From Microcaldota archaeon (GTDB lineage: Archaea > Micrarchaeota > Micrarchaeia > Micrarchaeales > Micrarchaeaceae), in assembly GCA_021818545.1 (NCBI GenBank), contig JAKATX010000013.1:62001-126000 (forward strand): 64,000 nucleotides of DNA, in the 5' to 3' direction. The notes below the pieces were generated by a model that was not told the DNA's origin, did no database searches, and saw only the letters and a list, made by a program, of their open reading frames with translations. Below, one piece after another: positions 49,061 through 59,349 of the stretch (its first letter is position 1; each line of letters opens with the position of its first letter). A program made the position numbers and the translations under genes.

Positions 49061-50473
49061 ATGACTATATTGATAGGGTTGATGTTGCTCGTCTCCGCCC
49101 TAGCGTCAGTGTTCATACTGGCCCTGGACAGCAAACTGAGCAAGCGCCTAGCTATCGCAGGCTCCGGAATAGTGCTGGCCATAGCGATATTGATACTTGT
49201 CTCATCGCTGCTGCAGGGCAGCCTAAGCATGAATGAATCATACCCATACATCAATGCGTTCAACATCAGCCTGCAGTTGCAGATGACGCCGATAAACTTC
49301 ATACTGGTCCTGATGACCGCGATAGTGGCCTTCGCAGCCATACTCTCGGGCAATCCGGAGCGCGCTGGAGTGAAGACGGCAAACACGCTTATCATGCTAT
49401 TCGAGTTCTCCGCCATAGGCCTTTTCACGTCGGCAAACCTGTTCATATTCTTCATATTCTGGGACATAGGGGTAATCGCGTTGTTCTTCATGATAAATGT
49501 CCTGGGCTCCGCAAACAGGCGATATGCATCTATAAAGTTCATAATATACGAGATATTCGCCAGCTCCCTCCTTCTGCTTGGCATAATGATGATATACTTC
49601 TATACGCCGGTCCATTCGTTCAATATAAGTTCAATAACTGCAGCGGCGTCTAGCATACCGCAGTCCACGCAGGAGCTGATATTCATACTGCTGTTCGCTG
49701 CATTCGCGGTCAACATGCCGTTGTTCCCTGTGCACTTCTGGCTGCCCGATGCCCATACGGAAGCGTCCACCCAGGGCTCGATGCTGCTTTCCGGGGTGCT
49801 GACAAAGTTCGGTGCGTATGGCATGCTGCTGATATTCACAATGCTCCCGATAGCGAACAAGCTCGCGGTGCCCATAGCGGTGCTCGCTGGATTCTCCACG
49901 ATATACGCGGCATTCGTAACTATGATGCAGCACGACATAAAGCGCGTCATAGCTTACACTACAATAATAGACATGGGGATAATATTGGTGGCCATAGCCG
50001 CAATGAACGCCTTCGGGACGTATGGTGCCGTATACGCCATGTTCGCCCACGGAGTCACCATAGCGTTAATGTTCCTGTCTGTCGGTTGCCTGCACCACAT
50101 ATTCGGTTCTAGGGACATGAAGGTGGTGAAGGGCGTGGTGAGCAAGGCTGCGTCCACCGGTTATTCGTTCATAATGGGGGTCTTCGGAATAACTGGAGTG
50201 CCGCTCACTGCTGGCTTCATAGCCGACGTCCTTATATTCATAGGCGCGATACAGGCATTCGGCCTAGCCGGGGCTCTGCCGCTTGTGGGATTGCTCATGA
50301 TAGGCGCGTTCTTCTATCTTGTGGTAAACCGCTCCTTCATGATGACCAAAGACCCATCGCAGCCCATCGAATACATAGGCATGGAAGAGAAGGCCGGCTA
50401 TGCGATACTCATGGGCTCGATGCTGCTTTTCGGTATATTCCCGTTCCTTCTGCTTGGTTTCTCCAATTTGTAG
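49061..50473 (+). CDS. nuoM: NADH-quinone oxidoreductase subunit M-like
   Basis: MPLFPVHFWLPDAHTEASTQGSMLLSGVLTKFGAYGML. Confidence 0.95.
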   Translation: MTILIGLMLLVSALASVFILALDSKLSKRLAIAGSGIVLAIAILILVSSLLQGSLSMNESYPYINAFNISLQLQMTPINFILVLMTAIVAFAAILSGNPERAGVKTANTLIMLFEFSAIGLFTSANLFIFFIFWDIGVIALFFMINVLGSANRRYASIKFIIYEIFASSLLLLGIMMIYFYTPVHSFNISSITAAASSIPQSTQELIFILLFAAFAVNMPLFPVHFWLPDAHTEASTQGSMLLSGVLTKFGAYGMLLIFTMLPIANKLAVPIAVLAGFSTIYAAFVTMMQHDIKRVIAYTTIIDMGIILVAIAAMNAFGTYGAVYAMFAHGVTIALMFLSVGCLHHIFGSRDMKVVKGVVSKAASTGYSFIMGVFGITGVPLTAGFIADVLIFIGAIQAFGLAGALPLVGLLMIGAFFYLVVNRSFMMTKDPSQPIEYIGMEEKAGYAILMGSMLLFGIFPFLLLGFSNL

Positions 50474-50482
50474 GTGTTATGA

Positions 50483-51907
50483 ATGTTGATAGGTCCGTTC
50501 TACGTTGCGCATGCGATCATCGTTCTTATGCTGGCACTGATAATCGTTCCGCTAGCAACAATACCGCGAAAGCTTTCGTATGCGGCATTCCTCGCAAGCA
50601 GCGCGCTGCTCGCGCTCATACTGCTACTGTCAATTTATGCATTCCTAGCCGGCGTCGACGTCACCGTATTCACGATATTCCATCTGTACAGCTTCTCGGA
50701 ATTCTTCCTAGGGCTGTTCGCATTTGCACTTCTGCTGATAAACGCGCTGTCATACGAGCACTATCCTAACTTCACCAGGTTCCTGCTGTTCTTCAGCTTC
50801 GCCATAGTGGGCATGTTCGTAGTGGCTATGGCCAACTCATTGGTGACCATACTCCTCGGATTGGAGCTGATGACGCTGCCTACCGCATTCATGATAATGA
50901 CGAGCGGCAGGCATCACATAGAGGCGGCAGTGAAGCTCTTCATACTAAGCGCCATAGCAATCGGTGCGCTTTCGTTCGCCATAGCGCTGCTGTTCCCATA
51001 CGACCTGCAGCTGACTCTTTCCCCTGTGTCCGCGATTTCGCTGTTCACGGGCGCAACCGCGGCTTCAGGCAACTACTTGCTCATACTGTCAATAATACTC
51101 GTCGCAGCTGCGATGGGATTCGAGGTCGCGGCATTCCCGTTCAACCTGTGGGTGCCGGACGTCTATCAGGGCGCGCCGGGCAACGTTACCGCGCTTCTGG
51201 CAGGAATAAACAAGAAGGTGGCGTTCGTAGCACTAATGGAGATATTTTTCGTCGTTTTCATACAGTTCAAACCGATATTCTCCCCAATACTTGTTCTGCT
51301 CTCGATAGCGACTATGTTCTACGGTAACATACTTGCTCTTGTGCAGACTAACGTGAAGAGGCTGCTCGCCTATTCATCAATATCCCAGGCCGGCTACATA
51401 CTCATAGGGCTTGCCGTTGCCACGCAGTTCGGCATAGAGGCGAGCATACTGCAGATCGTAGCGCACCTTTTCATGGTAATAGGTGCATTCGCCATAGTGC
51501 TATGGCTGGAGTCCAATAACCTAAGGACGCTGGACGATTATAACGCCCTAGGCTCCAGAAACAGGTTTGCCGCCATATCCCTAGCAATACTCATGCTTTC
51601 GATGGCCGGCGTGCCTCCGCTGATAGGTTTCATAGGGAAGTTCCTTGTGTTCTCTAGCGCGATAGACTCGCAAACGCTGCTTTATCTGGCGGTCTTCGGC
51701 ATAATAAACAGCTTCATATCGATATACTATTATGCGAAAGTCATAGACCGCATGTACAGCGGCAAGTCCCACGACATGCTTGCGATGGGCAAGTACACCT
51801 ATGCAGTTGTCGTAATAGCGCTCGCGGCTACAATACTGCTTGGCTTATACCCCGGCCCGCTGATAAGCGCAGCCACTGTCGCAAGCAAGGCCTTGCTTGC
51901 GATATGA
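50483..51907 (+). CDS. nuoN: NADH-quinone oxidoreductase subunit N-like
   Basis: AAFPFNLWVPDVYQGAPGNVTALLAGINKKVAFVAL. Confidence 0.94.
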   Translation: MLIGPFYVAHAIIVLMLALIIVPLATIPRKLSYAAFLASSALLALILLLSIYAFLAGVDVTVFTIFHLYSFSEFFLGLFAFALLLINALSYEHYPNFTRFLLFFSFAIVGMFVVAMANSLVTILLGLELMTLPTAFMIMTSGRHHIEAAVKLFILSAIAIGALSFAIALLFPYDLQLTLSPVSAISLFTGATAASGNYLLILSIILVAAAMGFEVAAFPFNLWVPDVYQGAPGNVTALLAGINKKVAFVALMEIFFVVFIQFKPIFSPILVLLSIATMFYGNILALVQTNVKRLLAYSSISQAGYILIGLAVATQFGIEASILQIVAHLFMVIGAFAIVLWLESNNLRTLDDYNALGSRNRFAAISLAILMLSMAGVPPLIGFIGKFLVFSSAIDSQTLLYLAVFGIINSFISIYYYAKVIDRMYSGKSHDMLAMGKYTYAVVVIALAATILLGLYPGPLISAATVASKALLAI

Positions 51908-51923
51908 GTAAGCAATAATCCGA

Positions 51924-53033
51924 TTATCCGGAGATGCCGCGCAGGAAGAACCTCTTTATCATGATGGTCGGCCTGTCCATATCGCCATACTTGCTGAAGA
52001 AGCTTTCCGCTCCAAACAGCTTGGAAAACATGAAAAGCATGTCCAGGCTCCTGCTGCCTAACGAGGCGTAGTATCCATGGATCATCTTGTGCATCGTTAA
52101 GTCCAGCCCATACGCCTTCCTCCATGCTTTCTCATAGCGCTCCAAAGGCTTTCCATTCCTTATATGGTCATCAATGGCCCCGGCAGCTATCCTGGCGCAC
52201 GACGCGCCGAATATTATCCCGCCTCCAGTTGTCGCCTTCACCTGGCCCGCCGCATCACCTACGAGCAGAACATTGTCCTTCACTGTGCGCTTTCGTGTAG
52301 ATACAGGTATCATGCTGGCATGCCCAGAAACGGGATTGGCCCCATCAAGCATGCGATGTAGGGTCTCATTCTTAAGGAACTGCTTAAATGCGCTGGAGCT
52401 GCTGCTCCTTGCGAAGCTGCTTATCCCTATACCTGCCTCTACAAGGCTTTTAGAGTAAGGCGCCGTCCATCCGAAAAAGCGGTTGGACACTTTGTTCGAG
52501 AAAAACAGGTCCACCGAATGAGGATCGTCCAGCCGTGCGCCATTGTATTCAGCTTTGTATGTGAGTATGTACTCCTTTATCTGTGGGAATCCGCATGTGC
52601 TTGCCACATTCGAGACAGAGCCGTCGGCGCCAACAAGCACCGTATCGCTGTCGTTTTTCATCAGTCTTATATCTTCTCTTTGTACGCTCTTTCCAAGCAC
52701 CACATCCGCACCTGCGCTCCTCGCTTCTGACAGGCACTCCTCGACTAGCTTCCCTCTGTCCAGTATGTAAGCCTTGGTGTCCGCGGCCTTTATCTTGAGG
52801 AGTTCCTTCCCTGCATGCAGCACAGCTCCATCAAGGGTGTTCACTACTGCGCTCTTATAATTCACGCCTATTGTCGCAAGCCCTTCTTTCGAGAGTATGC
52901 CCGAGGCCTTGGCGGATCCTTCCTTAATATCATTTTTGGCGTCGTATACGGTGACATAATGTCCCAGCCTGCACAGTTCCTTTGCAAGCACTAAGCCGAC
53001 TACTCCGGCTCCTACGATAACCACCTTTTTCAT
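51924..53033 (-). CDS. geranylgeranyl reductase family FAD protein
   Basis: VVIVGAGVVGLVLAKELCRLGHYVTVYD, LLVGDAAGQVKATTGGGIIFG. Confidence 0.9.
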   Translation of the reverse strand: MKKVVIVGAGVVGLVLAKELCRLGHYVTVYDAKNDIKEGSAKASGILSKEGLATIGVNYKSAVVNTLDGAVLHAGKELLKIKAADTKAYILDRGKLVEECLSEARSAGADVVLGKSVQREDIRLMKNDSDTVLVGADGSVSNVASTCGFPQIKEYILTYKAEYNGARLDDPHSVDLFFSNKVSNRFFGWTAPYSKSLVEAGIGISSFARSSSSSAFKQFLKNETLHRMLDGANPVSGHASMIPVSTRKRTVKDNVLLVGDAAGQVKATTGGGIIFGASCARIAAGAIDDHIRNGKPLERYEKAWRKAYGLDLTMHKMIHGYYASLGSRSLDMLFMFSKLFGAESFFSKYGDMDRPTIMIKRFFLRGISG

Positions 53034-53104
53034 CACCGCACCGGCCAAATCCAAAGAGTATGAGTTCCTAAGCTTTTATTACTTTGTCAGCCAATCTCAT
53101 GATA

Positions 53105-54429
53105 AATGACTCGCCCCGCAAACCCATCATTTCAATGGTGGGTTAAGGGCGTAAGAAGGTATATAAAAATACAAAATAAAACAGGGAACATTGGAACAAT
53201 CCGTGCCTACAAGTTCAGGATATATCCTGACGCAAAGAGGCAGAAGGAGATAGACGATGCCATTTACATTTCACAGAGACTGTACAACAAACTGCTGGAG
53301 AAGACGATAAATGCACATAGGAGCAATCCCGACTCAAAAATATCACAGAGAATAATAAACCAACTCCTTAATGAGATAATAAAAGAGGACAAGACATACT
53401 TGCAACTCTACGCCCATATCAGAGTCGACATACGCAACAAACTCCTTCAAACTTACCAAAACTTCTTCGAAGATGTCATCAGAAGAAATCAGGAGCAAGG
53501 ATAAATGCAGGATTCCCACGCTTCAAGTCAAAGGACAGGTTCAACTCAATAACCCACATAGAAAATAACGGTTCATTTAGGATAGATAAAGGCAGGCTAA
53601 GAATATCAAAAATAGGCACGATGAAGATAGAACAGCACAGGAACATTATCGGAAACGTGAAGACACTGACGATAAAAAGGGAGGGAAGAGACTATTATGC
53701 AATCTTCACCGCGGAGCAGGTGACCAATCCAAAGAAGACCGAGGACACAAACCCAGTCGGCATCGACATGGGACCCAACAATTTCATAGCCCTTTCGGAC
53801 GGAAAGACAATCCAGAAGCCAAAATTCTTCAGGAAGAAGGAAAAGAGGATTGCACATTGGCAACGCATAATTGCAAGGAGAGACAAAGGCTCGAAAAGAA
53901 GGGAAAAGGCAAAATTCCACCTTCAATAGGAATGGAAGAGGGTAAAAAACCAGTCAAACGACTTCATGCACAAACTTTCAACCGAACTCGCCAAGGCAGG
54001 ATACACCTCATTCGCAGTGGAAAACCTTCACATCCAAAACATGGAAAAGAACCATCGTCTTGCGCAATCAATCCATAACGCTTCATGGAACAGGTTCATA
54101 AACTTCCTTTCATACAAGGCCGAAAGTGCCGGCATGAAGGTAATTAAGGTGGACGCAAGGAACACGACAAAGGAATGCAGTAATTGTGGCAATATGCTGG
54201 AAATGCCATTATCCGTGAGGGAGTACAACTGCGGGCTATGCGGCCTACGGTTGGACAGGGACGTAAACGCATCCATAAATATACTCAACAGAGCTAGGGA
54301 GGGACACTCTCGAAGTCACGCTCAGGGAGAGGATGTAAGACCCCAACGGGAGGCAGCCCTCGGAGAACTGATAACATACCCTGCAAACGCAGGGGAAGCC
54401 AACTACCTTTAGTCGTTGGAGGATGTCAC
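53105..54429 (+). mobile_element. second, decayed TnpB-only IS605-type element
   Basis: left hairpin aacccatcatttcaatggtgggtt (53120-53144); right end AACGCAGGGGAAGCC-hairpin-GGAGGATGTCAC matches copy 1. Confidence 0.78.
53190..54412 (+). pseudogene. tnpB: tnpB pseudogene with two frameshifts
   Basis: three consecutive ORFs (to 53504; 53621-53929; 53966-54412) align to successive segments of the intact TnpB. Confidence 0.9.
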
Positions 54430-54542
54430 ACCACATGGGATCCGCAACAAGACAGCGGGAAATCACCAGACATCGCAAATGTCCGCAAATCGCCTATCTT
54501 CCTATCCCACTTATTTAAACCTTTTCATCCTAATTCATAAAG

Positions 54543-54923
54543 GTGATTGAAACGCCATCAAAGAGCACGCAGGCACGTCAAAGCAATGACATAATAAAAC
54601 CAACAATAAAGATACAGAATATCGTTGTCAGTGCAGACCTGCATGCCATAATAGATCTTTATTCTCTGTCAAGAGACGTCAAGGCCGTTGATTATGAGCC
54701 GGAACAGTTTCCAGGTGCAATTTTCAAGATAGCCGAGCCAAAGGCCGTAATAATACTTTTCAAGAATGGCAAAATGATATGCACCGGTGCCAACACTGAG
54801 TCTAATATAAAGAAAGTGCTGGACTACGCATCAAAGATAATATCCAAGTACGTGATAGAAGTAATGCCTGCCACTAAGCCCGGCGATGCAAAGAAGCCTG
54901 ATTCAAAGAAGGCGCCTGAATAA
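54543..54923 (+). CDS. tbp: single-repeat (half-length) TATA-box binding protein (GTG start)
   Basis: one TBP repeat only: IKIQNIVVSADLHAIIDLYSLSRDVKAVDYEPEQFPGAIFKIAEPKAVIILFKNGKMICTGANTESNIKKVLDYASKII; then a K/P tail and stop. Confidence 0.88.
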   Translation: MIETPSKSTQARQSNDIIKPTIKIQNIVVSADLHAIIDLYSLSRDVKAVDYEPEQFPGAIFKIAEPKAVIILFKNGKMICTGANTESNIKKVLDYASKIISKYVIEVMPATKPGDAKKPDSKKAPE

Positions 54924-54928
54924 GGATG

Positions 54929-56062
54929 TCACTTCTTAGATACTTCCTTTAGGTACCTATCAAATTCATTGAAGAATCTGCCCCATGAGTACTCTTTCTT
55001 TACGCATGCTACCCCATTCTTTCCGATTTGCTCTGCCGTGGCGGGATTTTCTGCTACCTCCACCATCTTTGATGCCATCTCCGCCTCATTGTTTACAAGG
55101 AAGCCGGTATCGCCGTTCCGTACGGTCATCCTCGGGCCACCCTCATTTACCGATATTATTGGCTTGCCACTTGCCATAGATTCCAATGGCACAAGGCCGT
55201 AATCTTCATCTATTGGGGCGTAGAGCACAGCAGTGGCTTTGGAGTAGTAATCCCTTAACCTTTCCTCGTTTACCGCCTCGACTATCTCTACATCGCCCAC
55301 CCTCTTTGACAGTTCAAGCACCTTCATATAGAAATCCAGGTAGAAACCATCCTTGGATACCGGCCCTACAAGAACAAGCTTGTAGCCCTTTACCCTCCTT
55401 TTAAAAAGTTCAAAAGCCCTGATGGCATAGTCTTGCCTCTTGTTCGGTGACATCCTGGACGGATAAAGGAAATACTTTCCGTCGCCTTTGTCCTTGTACT
55501 TCTCGTACTCCACTCCCCCGCCCAATACCCTCGCATCGTCTCTGCCTAGGTATTTAGCTATCCTAGATTGCGTGTTGCTGCTGTTGGCTACTATCATCTC
55601 TATATTCTTGACTATCTTCCGATCCATGCGCCTGACTGCTGCAGCTCCTATCCTGTATACAGGCCTCTGATAACGCTTTTTTATGCTAAGTCTGTAATTG
55701 TAAAGGTCGTACACGTCCCTGAGCGGAGTGTGACAATACCACAGCACGCGCTCGTTCTTGTTTCGTATCCAATGGCTAGGTGCTATATGTGCGTTTATAA
55801 CGTCGTAATCACCTTTCATCACGAAATTATAGAACCCGAGGCCATAGCTCAATCCTTGCGAAACCCTGCCGTACGGCATGATCCTCTGTAATCTGCCATT
55901 GCCTATTACTTCAATGTCAATGTCCGAGAATTCGCTGAAAGTGGTTTTCTTGTTATATTCAGCAGTATAAATTTTGGCCTTGTAATGCTGCGCTATCTTG
56001 AGTACCACACGTTCGGCACCGCCCTTGAGCGTAAGATTTGACTGCGCCATCACAATATTCAT
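54929..56062 (-). CDS. glycosyltransferase family 4
   Basis: FLYPSRMSPNKRQDYAIRAFELFK...DEDYGLVPLESMASGKPIISVNEGGPRMTV. Confidence 0.92.
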   Translation of the reverse strand: MNIVMAQSNLTLKGGAERVVLKIAQHYKAKIYTAEYNKKTTFSEFSDIDIEVIGNGRLQRIMPYGRVSQGLSYGLGFYNFVMKGDYDVINAHIAPSHWIRNKNERVLWYCHTPLRDVYDLYNYRLSIKKRYQRPVYRIGAAAVRRMDRKIVKNIEMIVANSSNTQSRIAKYLGRDDARVLGGGVEYEKYKDKGDGKYFLYPSRMSPNKRQDYAIRAFELFKRRVKGYKLVLVGPVSKDGFYLDFYMKVLELSKRVGDVEIVEAVNEERLRDYYSKATAVLYAPIDEDYGLVPLESMASGKPIISVNEGGPRMTVRNGDTGFLVNNEAEMASKMVEVAENPATAEQIGKNGVACVKKEYSWGRFFNEFDRYLKEVSKK

Positions 56063-56156
56063 AAAATTCTACCAGCTGCAAAAACACGTACAAGCTAATT
56101 TGGTGAAACATCAAATATAAAGCTTGCTCGTCAATATAAACTACTGACTGGTTTGC

Positions 56157-57452
56157 ATGGATTTGGGAGAAGGATTGAGGCAGGCAATCGCAAAGCTCAC
56201 GCGCTCCGCGATAATAGACGCCAAAACAATAAAAGAATTCAACAAGGAGCTTCAGAAGACACTTCTGGGTGCAGATGTAGAGGTAGAGCTTGTACTGAAA
56301 TTTACCAAGGATATAGAGGAAAAGGCGCTTAAGGTTAAACCCCCTTCTGGCGTGGCGCCTACTGATTACATAACTAACATAGTCTATGACGAGCTCGTAA
56401 GCCTAATGGGCCCCACGTACCAGCCGCAGCTTAAGAAGCAGAGAATACTAATGATGGGTCTTTACGGATCCGGAAAAACGACATCTACTGCAAAGCTGGC
56501 GAAATTCTATCAGGACAGGGGCCTTAGCGCAGCTGTGATATGCTGCGATGTAACTAGGCCTGCGGCATATGAACAGCTAGAGACATTGGCCAAGCAAGCT
56601 AACGTGGGCTTCTTCGGCATAAAAGGGGAGACCAACGCAGCAAAGATTGCAAAGGAAGGATATGCGTTGTTCCATGACAAGCAGATAATAATATGTGATA
56701 CTAGCGGAAGGAATGCGCTCGATGAGAACTTGATAGGTGAACTGAAGAGAGTAGCAGATGCTTTCAAACCAGACGAGAAGGTATTAGTAATTAGCGCGGA
56801 TACTGGGCAGGTAGCCGGTAAGCAGGCGCGCGAATTCGACAGCGCAGTCAGGATATCCGGAGTCATCGTAACGAAAATGGATGGCTCTGGCAAAGGCGGC
56901 GGCGCGCTCAGCGCAGCAAATGCCGCCAATACAAAAATAATGTTCATAGGTGTAGGCGAGAAGCTAAGCAACCTACAGCCCTACGATGCGAACAAGTTCA
57001 TCGGGGGCTTGCTTGGCATACCCGATATAGAATCCCTTATCGATCATGTGCAGAGCGCAGTTAAGGAAGCAGGCCTGAGTCCCGAAGATATGCAGACCGA
57101 AGAACTGAATTTCGAAACATTCTATACGCAATTGAAGGCGATGAACAAGATGGGGCCGCTTAAAAATCTGTTCGGCATGATGGGTGCGCCTGATGTGCCC
57201 AAGGAAATAGCCGAGAAAGGCGAAGAGAAGCTGAAGAAATACAAGGTCATAATCGCGTCCATGACAAAAGAAGAACGGGTGAACGAGAAAGAGCTTAGAG
57301 ATTCCGGCAGGATAAAGCGCATAGCCATGGGAAGTGGAACAACTGAAAAGGATGTCCATGAATTGATATCTGATTTCAGCAAGATGAAGAAAATGTTCGG
57401 CACGCTTAAAAACGACCGCAACTTTAAGAAGAGATTCTCCAATATGATGTAA
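56157..57452 (+). CDS. srp54: signal recognition particle protein SRP54
   Basis: MMGLYGSGKTTSTAKLAKFYQDRG, DTSGRNALDENLI, TKMDGSGKGGGALSAA. Confidence 0.95.
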   Translation: MDLGEGLRQAIAKLTRSAIIDAKTIKEFNKELQKTLLGADVEVELVLKFTKDIEEKALKVKPPSGVAPTDYITNIVYDELVSLMGPTYQPQLKKQRILMMGLYGSGKTTSTAKLAKFYQDRGLSAAVICCDVTRPAAYEQLETLAKQANVGFFGIKGETNAAKIAKEGYALFHDKQIIICDTSGRNALDENLIGELKRVADAFKPDEKVLVISADTGQVAGKQAREFDSAVRISGVIVTKMDGSGKGGGALSAANAANTKIMFIGVGEKLSNLQPYDANKFIGGLLGIPDIESLIDHVQSAVKEAGLSPEDMQTEELNFETFYTQLKAMNKMGPLKNLFGMMGAPDVPKEIAEKGEEKLKKYKVIIASMTKEERVNEKELRDSGRIKRIAMGSGTTEKDVHELISDFSKMKKMFGTLKNDRNFKKRFSNMM

Positions 57453-57489
57453 CAAGTATAAAAAATAAAATATTTAAAATAAAAAAGAC

Positions 57490-57546
57490 CTAGCGCTTTC
57501 GAGGTTTCGCCTTCTTTGTCTTTTTCTTCACTGTTTTTTTTGGCAT
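57490..57546 (-). CDS. 18-aa highly basic micropeptide candidate MPKKTVKKKTKKAKPRKR
   Basis: ATG preceded by ggtgataaa, TATA-like tttaaatata about 50 nt upstream; below ORF-track size cutoff. Confidence 0.4.
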   Translation of the reverse strand: MPKKTVKKKTKKAKPRKR

Positions 57547-57683
57547 TTTATCACCGCAATACGTCTCTAAACATTTTTAATTTGTCATACCATATATTTA
57601 AATATGGTTGGTAATGTCCTACACGCTGGTTTACATCATGACATGGTGGATTTTGCGGTCGAATACAAATAATCTCGATTTTT

Positions 57684-58787
57684 ATGGAAACAAAAAGTGA
57701 AGCTCTATCAAACAAGCTGCAGGAGCTCGAGGGGGAATATTCGAAGACAAAGATAAACAAGGCAACGAACAAACACGTAGGTGCTTTGCGGGCTAAGATA
57801 GCCAAGGTAAAGCATGAAATAATAGAGTCCGGAAAACGGGCGGCAGGATCCGGATTCTTTGTAAGAAAAAGCGGCGATGCTACTGTTGCACTCATGGGTT
57901 TTCCAAATGTCGGCAAATCTTCACTCCTGAATGCCATATCAAACGCAAAATCGAAGACGTCAAACTATGCGTTCACCACGCTCACTGTGATACCGGGCAT
58001 GATGCTCTACAATGACGCGCACATACAGATATTTGACCTTCCCGGGATTATAGAGAACGCCCATAAAGGTCTTGGCGGCGGTCGTACAGTCATTTCTGCA
58101 ATGAAGTCAACAGATTTAATCGTCTTCGTAATAGACGTCAGATACCCTGATCAATTGGGCATACTACTCAACGAGCTTCGCGCCCTGAATGTTTTTGTCA
58201 ACAAGAAAAAACCAAGCGTCTACATAAGGCAATCCGCGTCATATCCCAAAGTTGTCGTCGAGATAAACAAGTCTAAGATTAGCAGCAGGGATATAGAAAC
58301 AATATGCAATGGATTTGGGATATACCAGGCGCACGTTAAAATAGAGAGCGACCTAGGCGAGGATGAGTTAATATCGCTTGTTGCCGGCCGTTCATTTTAT
58401 ATGAACGCTATAGTGTTGCTAAACAAGATAGATCTGAACCCGAAGTACGCAGATGTGGCAAGATATATCAATTCCAAGTACGGTACAAAAATAATATCGA
58501 TAAGCGCCACAAACATGACAAATCTGGAAGAGGTGCGTGCCGCAATATACAGAAACCTCAGCATAATGACAGTGTATTTAAAGCCAAAAGCGCCCCATGA
58601 ACCAATAACCCCAATGATACTGCATAGCAATTCCACTGTGAGGGACGCTGCGAGCAAGATACATACGGAAATTGCGGAGTCTATAAAAGTGGCATACGTT
58701 ACCGGCCCAAGCGTCAAGTTCTCTAATCAGAAAGTCGGTGCGGATCACATCTTGCAGGGAGGGGACACAATAACGTTCATAAAATGA
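57684..58787 (+). CDS. Obg/DRG-family GTPase with C-terminal TGS domain
   Basis: ALMGFPNVGKSSLLNAIS, FDLPGIIENAHKGLGGG, NKID, C-terminal DHILQGGDTITFIK. Confidence 0.93.
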   Translation: METKSEALSNKLQELEGEYSKTKINKATNKHVGALRAKIAKVKHEIIESGKRAAGSGFFVRKSGDATVALMGFPNVGKSSLLNAISNAKSKTSNYAFTTLTVIPGMMLYNDAHIQIFDLPGIIENAHKGLGGGRTVISAMKSTDLIVFVIDVRYPDQLGILLNELRALNVFVNKKKPSVYIRQSASYPKVVVEINKSKISSRDIETICNGFGIYQAHVKIESDLGEDELISLVAGRSFYMNAIVLLNKIDLNPKYADVARYINSKYGTKIISISATNMTNLEEVRAAIYRNLSIMTVYLKPKAPHEPITPMILHSNSTVRDAASKIHTEIAESIKVAYVTGPSVKFSNQKVGADHILQGGDTITFIK

Positions 58788-58800
58788 TTCCTGCTCTCTA

Positions 58801-59325
58801 ATGCCTGAAACCGGAGAAAGTAATAAATGCTTTGTCGGGGATATTGGACTCATGGCGATTAAATATTGGGAATTCGAAGACGCACCACTAAAGGAGAAGC
58901 TCAAAAACGTAACGGCAAGGGAAGTCGCCAAGGTATTCTTTGACAATGAAACCGAAGCGTACAGACTCGCCGCCCTTTTGCTTCAGGTGAAAAAAGACGG
59001 GCAAATGAGGTTAAAGGATGTTCCAGGATCGATACCAATCGCAACTGCCAAAAGATACTTGGATTTCGCGGTGCAGGTGGGATTGCTTAAACACGAAGAT
59101 AATGCGTATTCGCTCACTGATAGATTCTCAAAGCCTTTCAAGAACATAGCAATTTACATAAAAGCATGGATGGAAAGCGCTTCAGAGGAGGATTTGGCCA
59201 TAGAATTCCCCAACGCGAGGACTGACAAGCAGCAAAAAAGAGGTGGAAAACAGATACCTAAAAATCTGGACACCACAGCTACTGCGTCGCAGCCGGCTCC
59301 TGACATGCAGCAGCCTGTATCATAA
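58801..59325 (+). CDS. hypothetical winged-helix-like protein
   Basis: 174-aa ORF; DVPGSIPIATAKRYLDFAVQVGLLKHEDNAYSLTDR suggests wHTH. Confidence 0.5.
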   Translation: MPETGESNKCFVGDIGLMAIKYWEFEDAPLKEKLKNVTAREVAKVFFDNETEAYRLAALLLQVKKDGQMRLKDVPGSIPIATAKRYLDFAVQVGLLKHEDNAYSLTDRFSKPFKNIAIYIKAWMESASEEDLAIEFPNARTDKQQKRGGKQIPKNLDTTATASQPAPDMQQPVS

Positions 59326-59349
59326 TAGTGTAAATTACTGCGCGATAAT

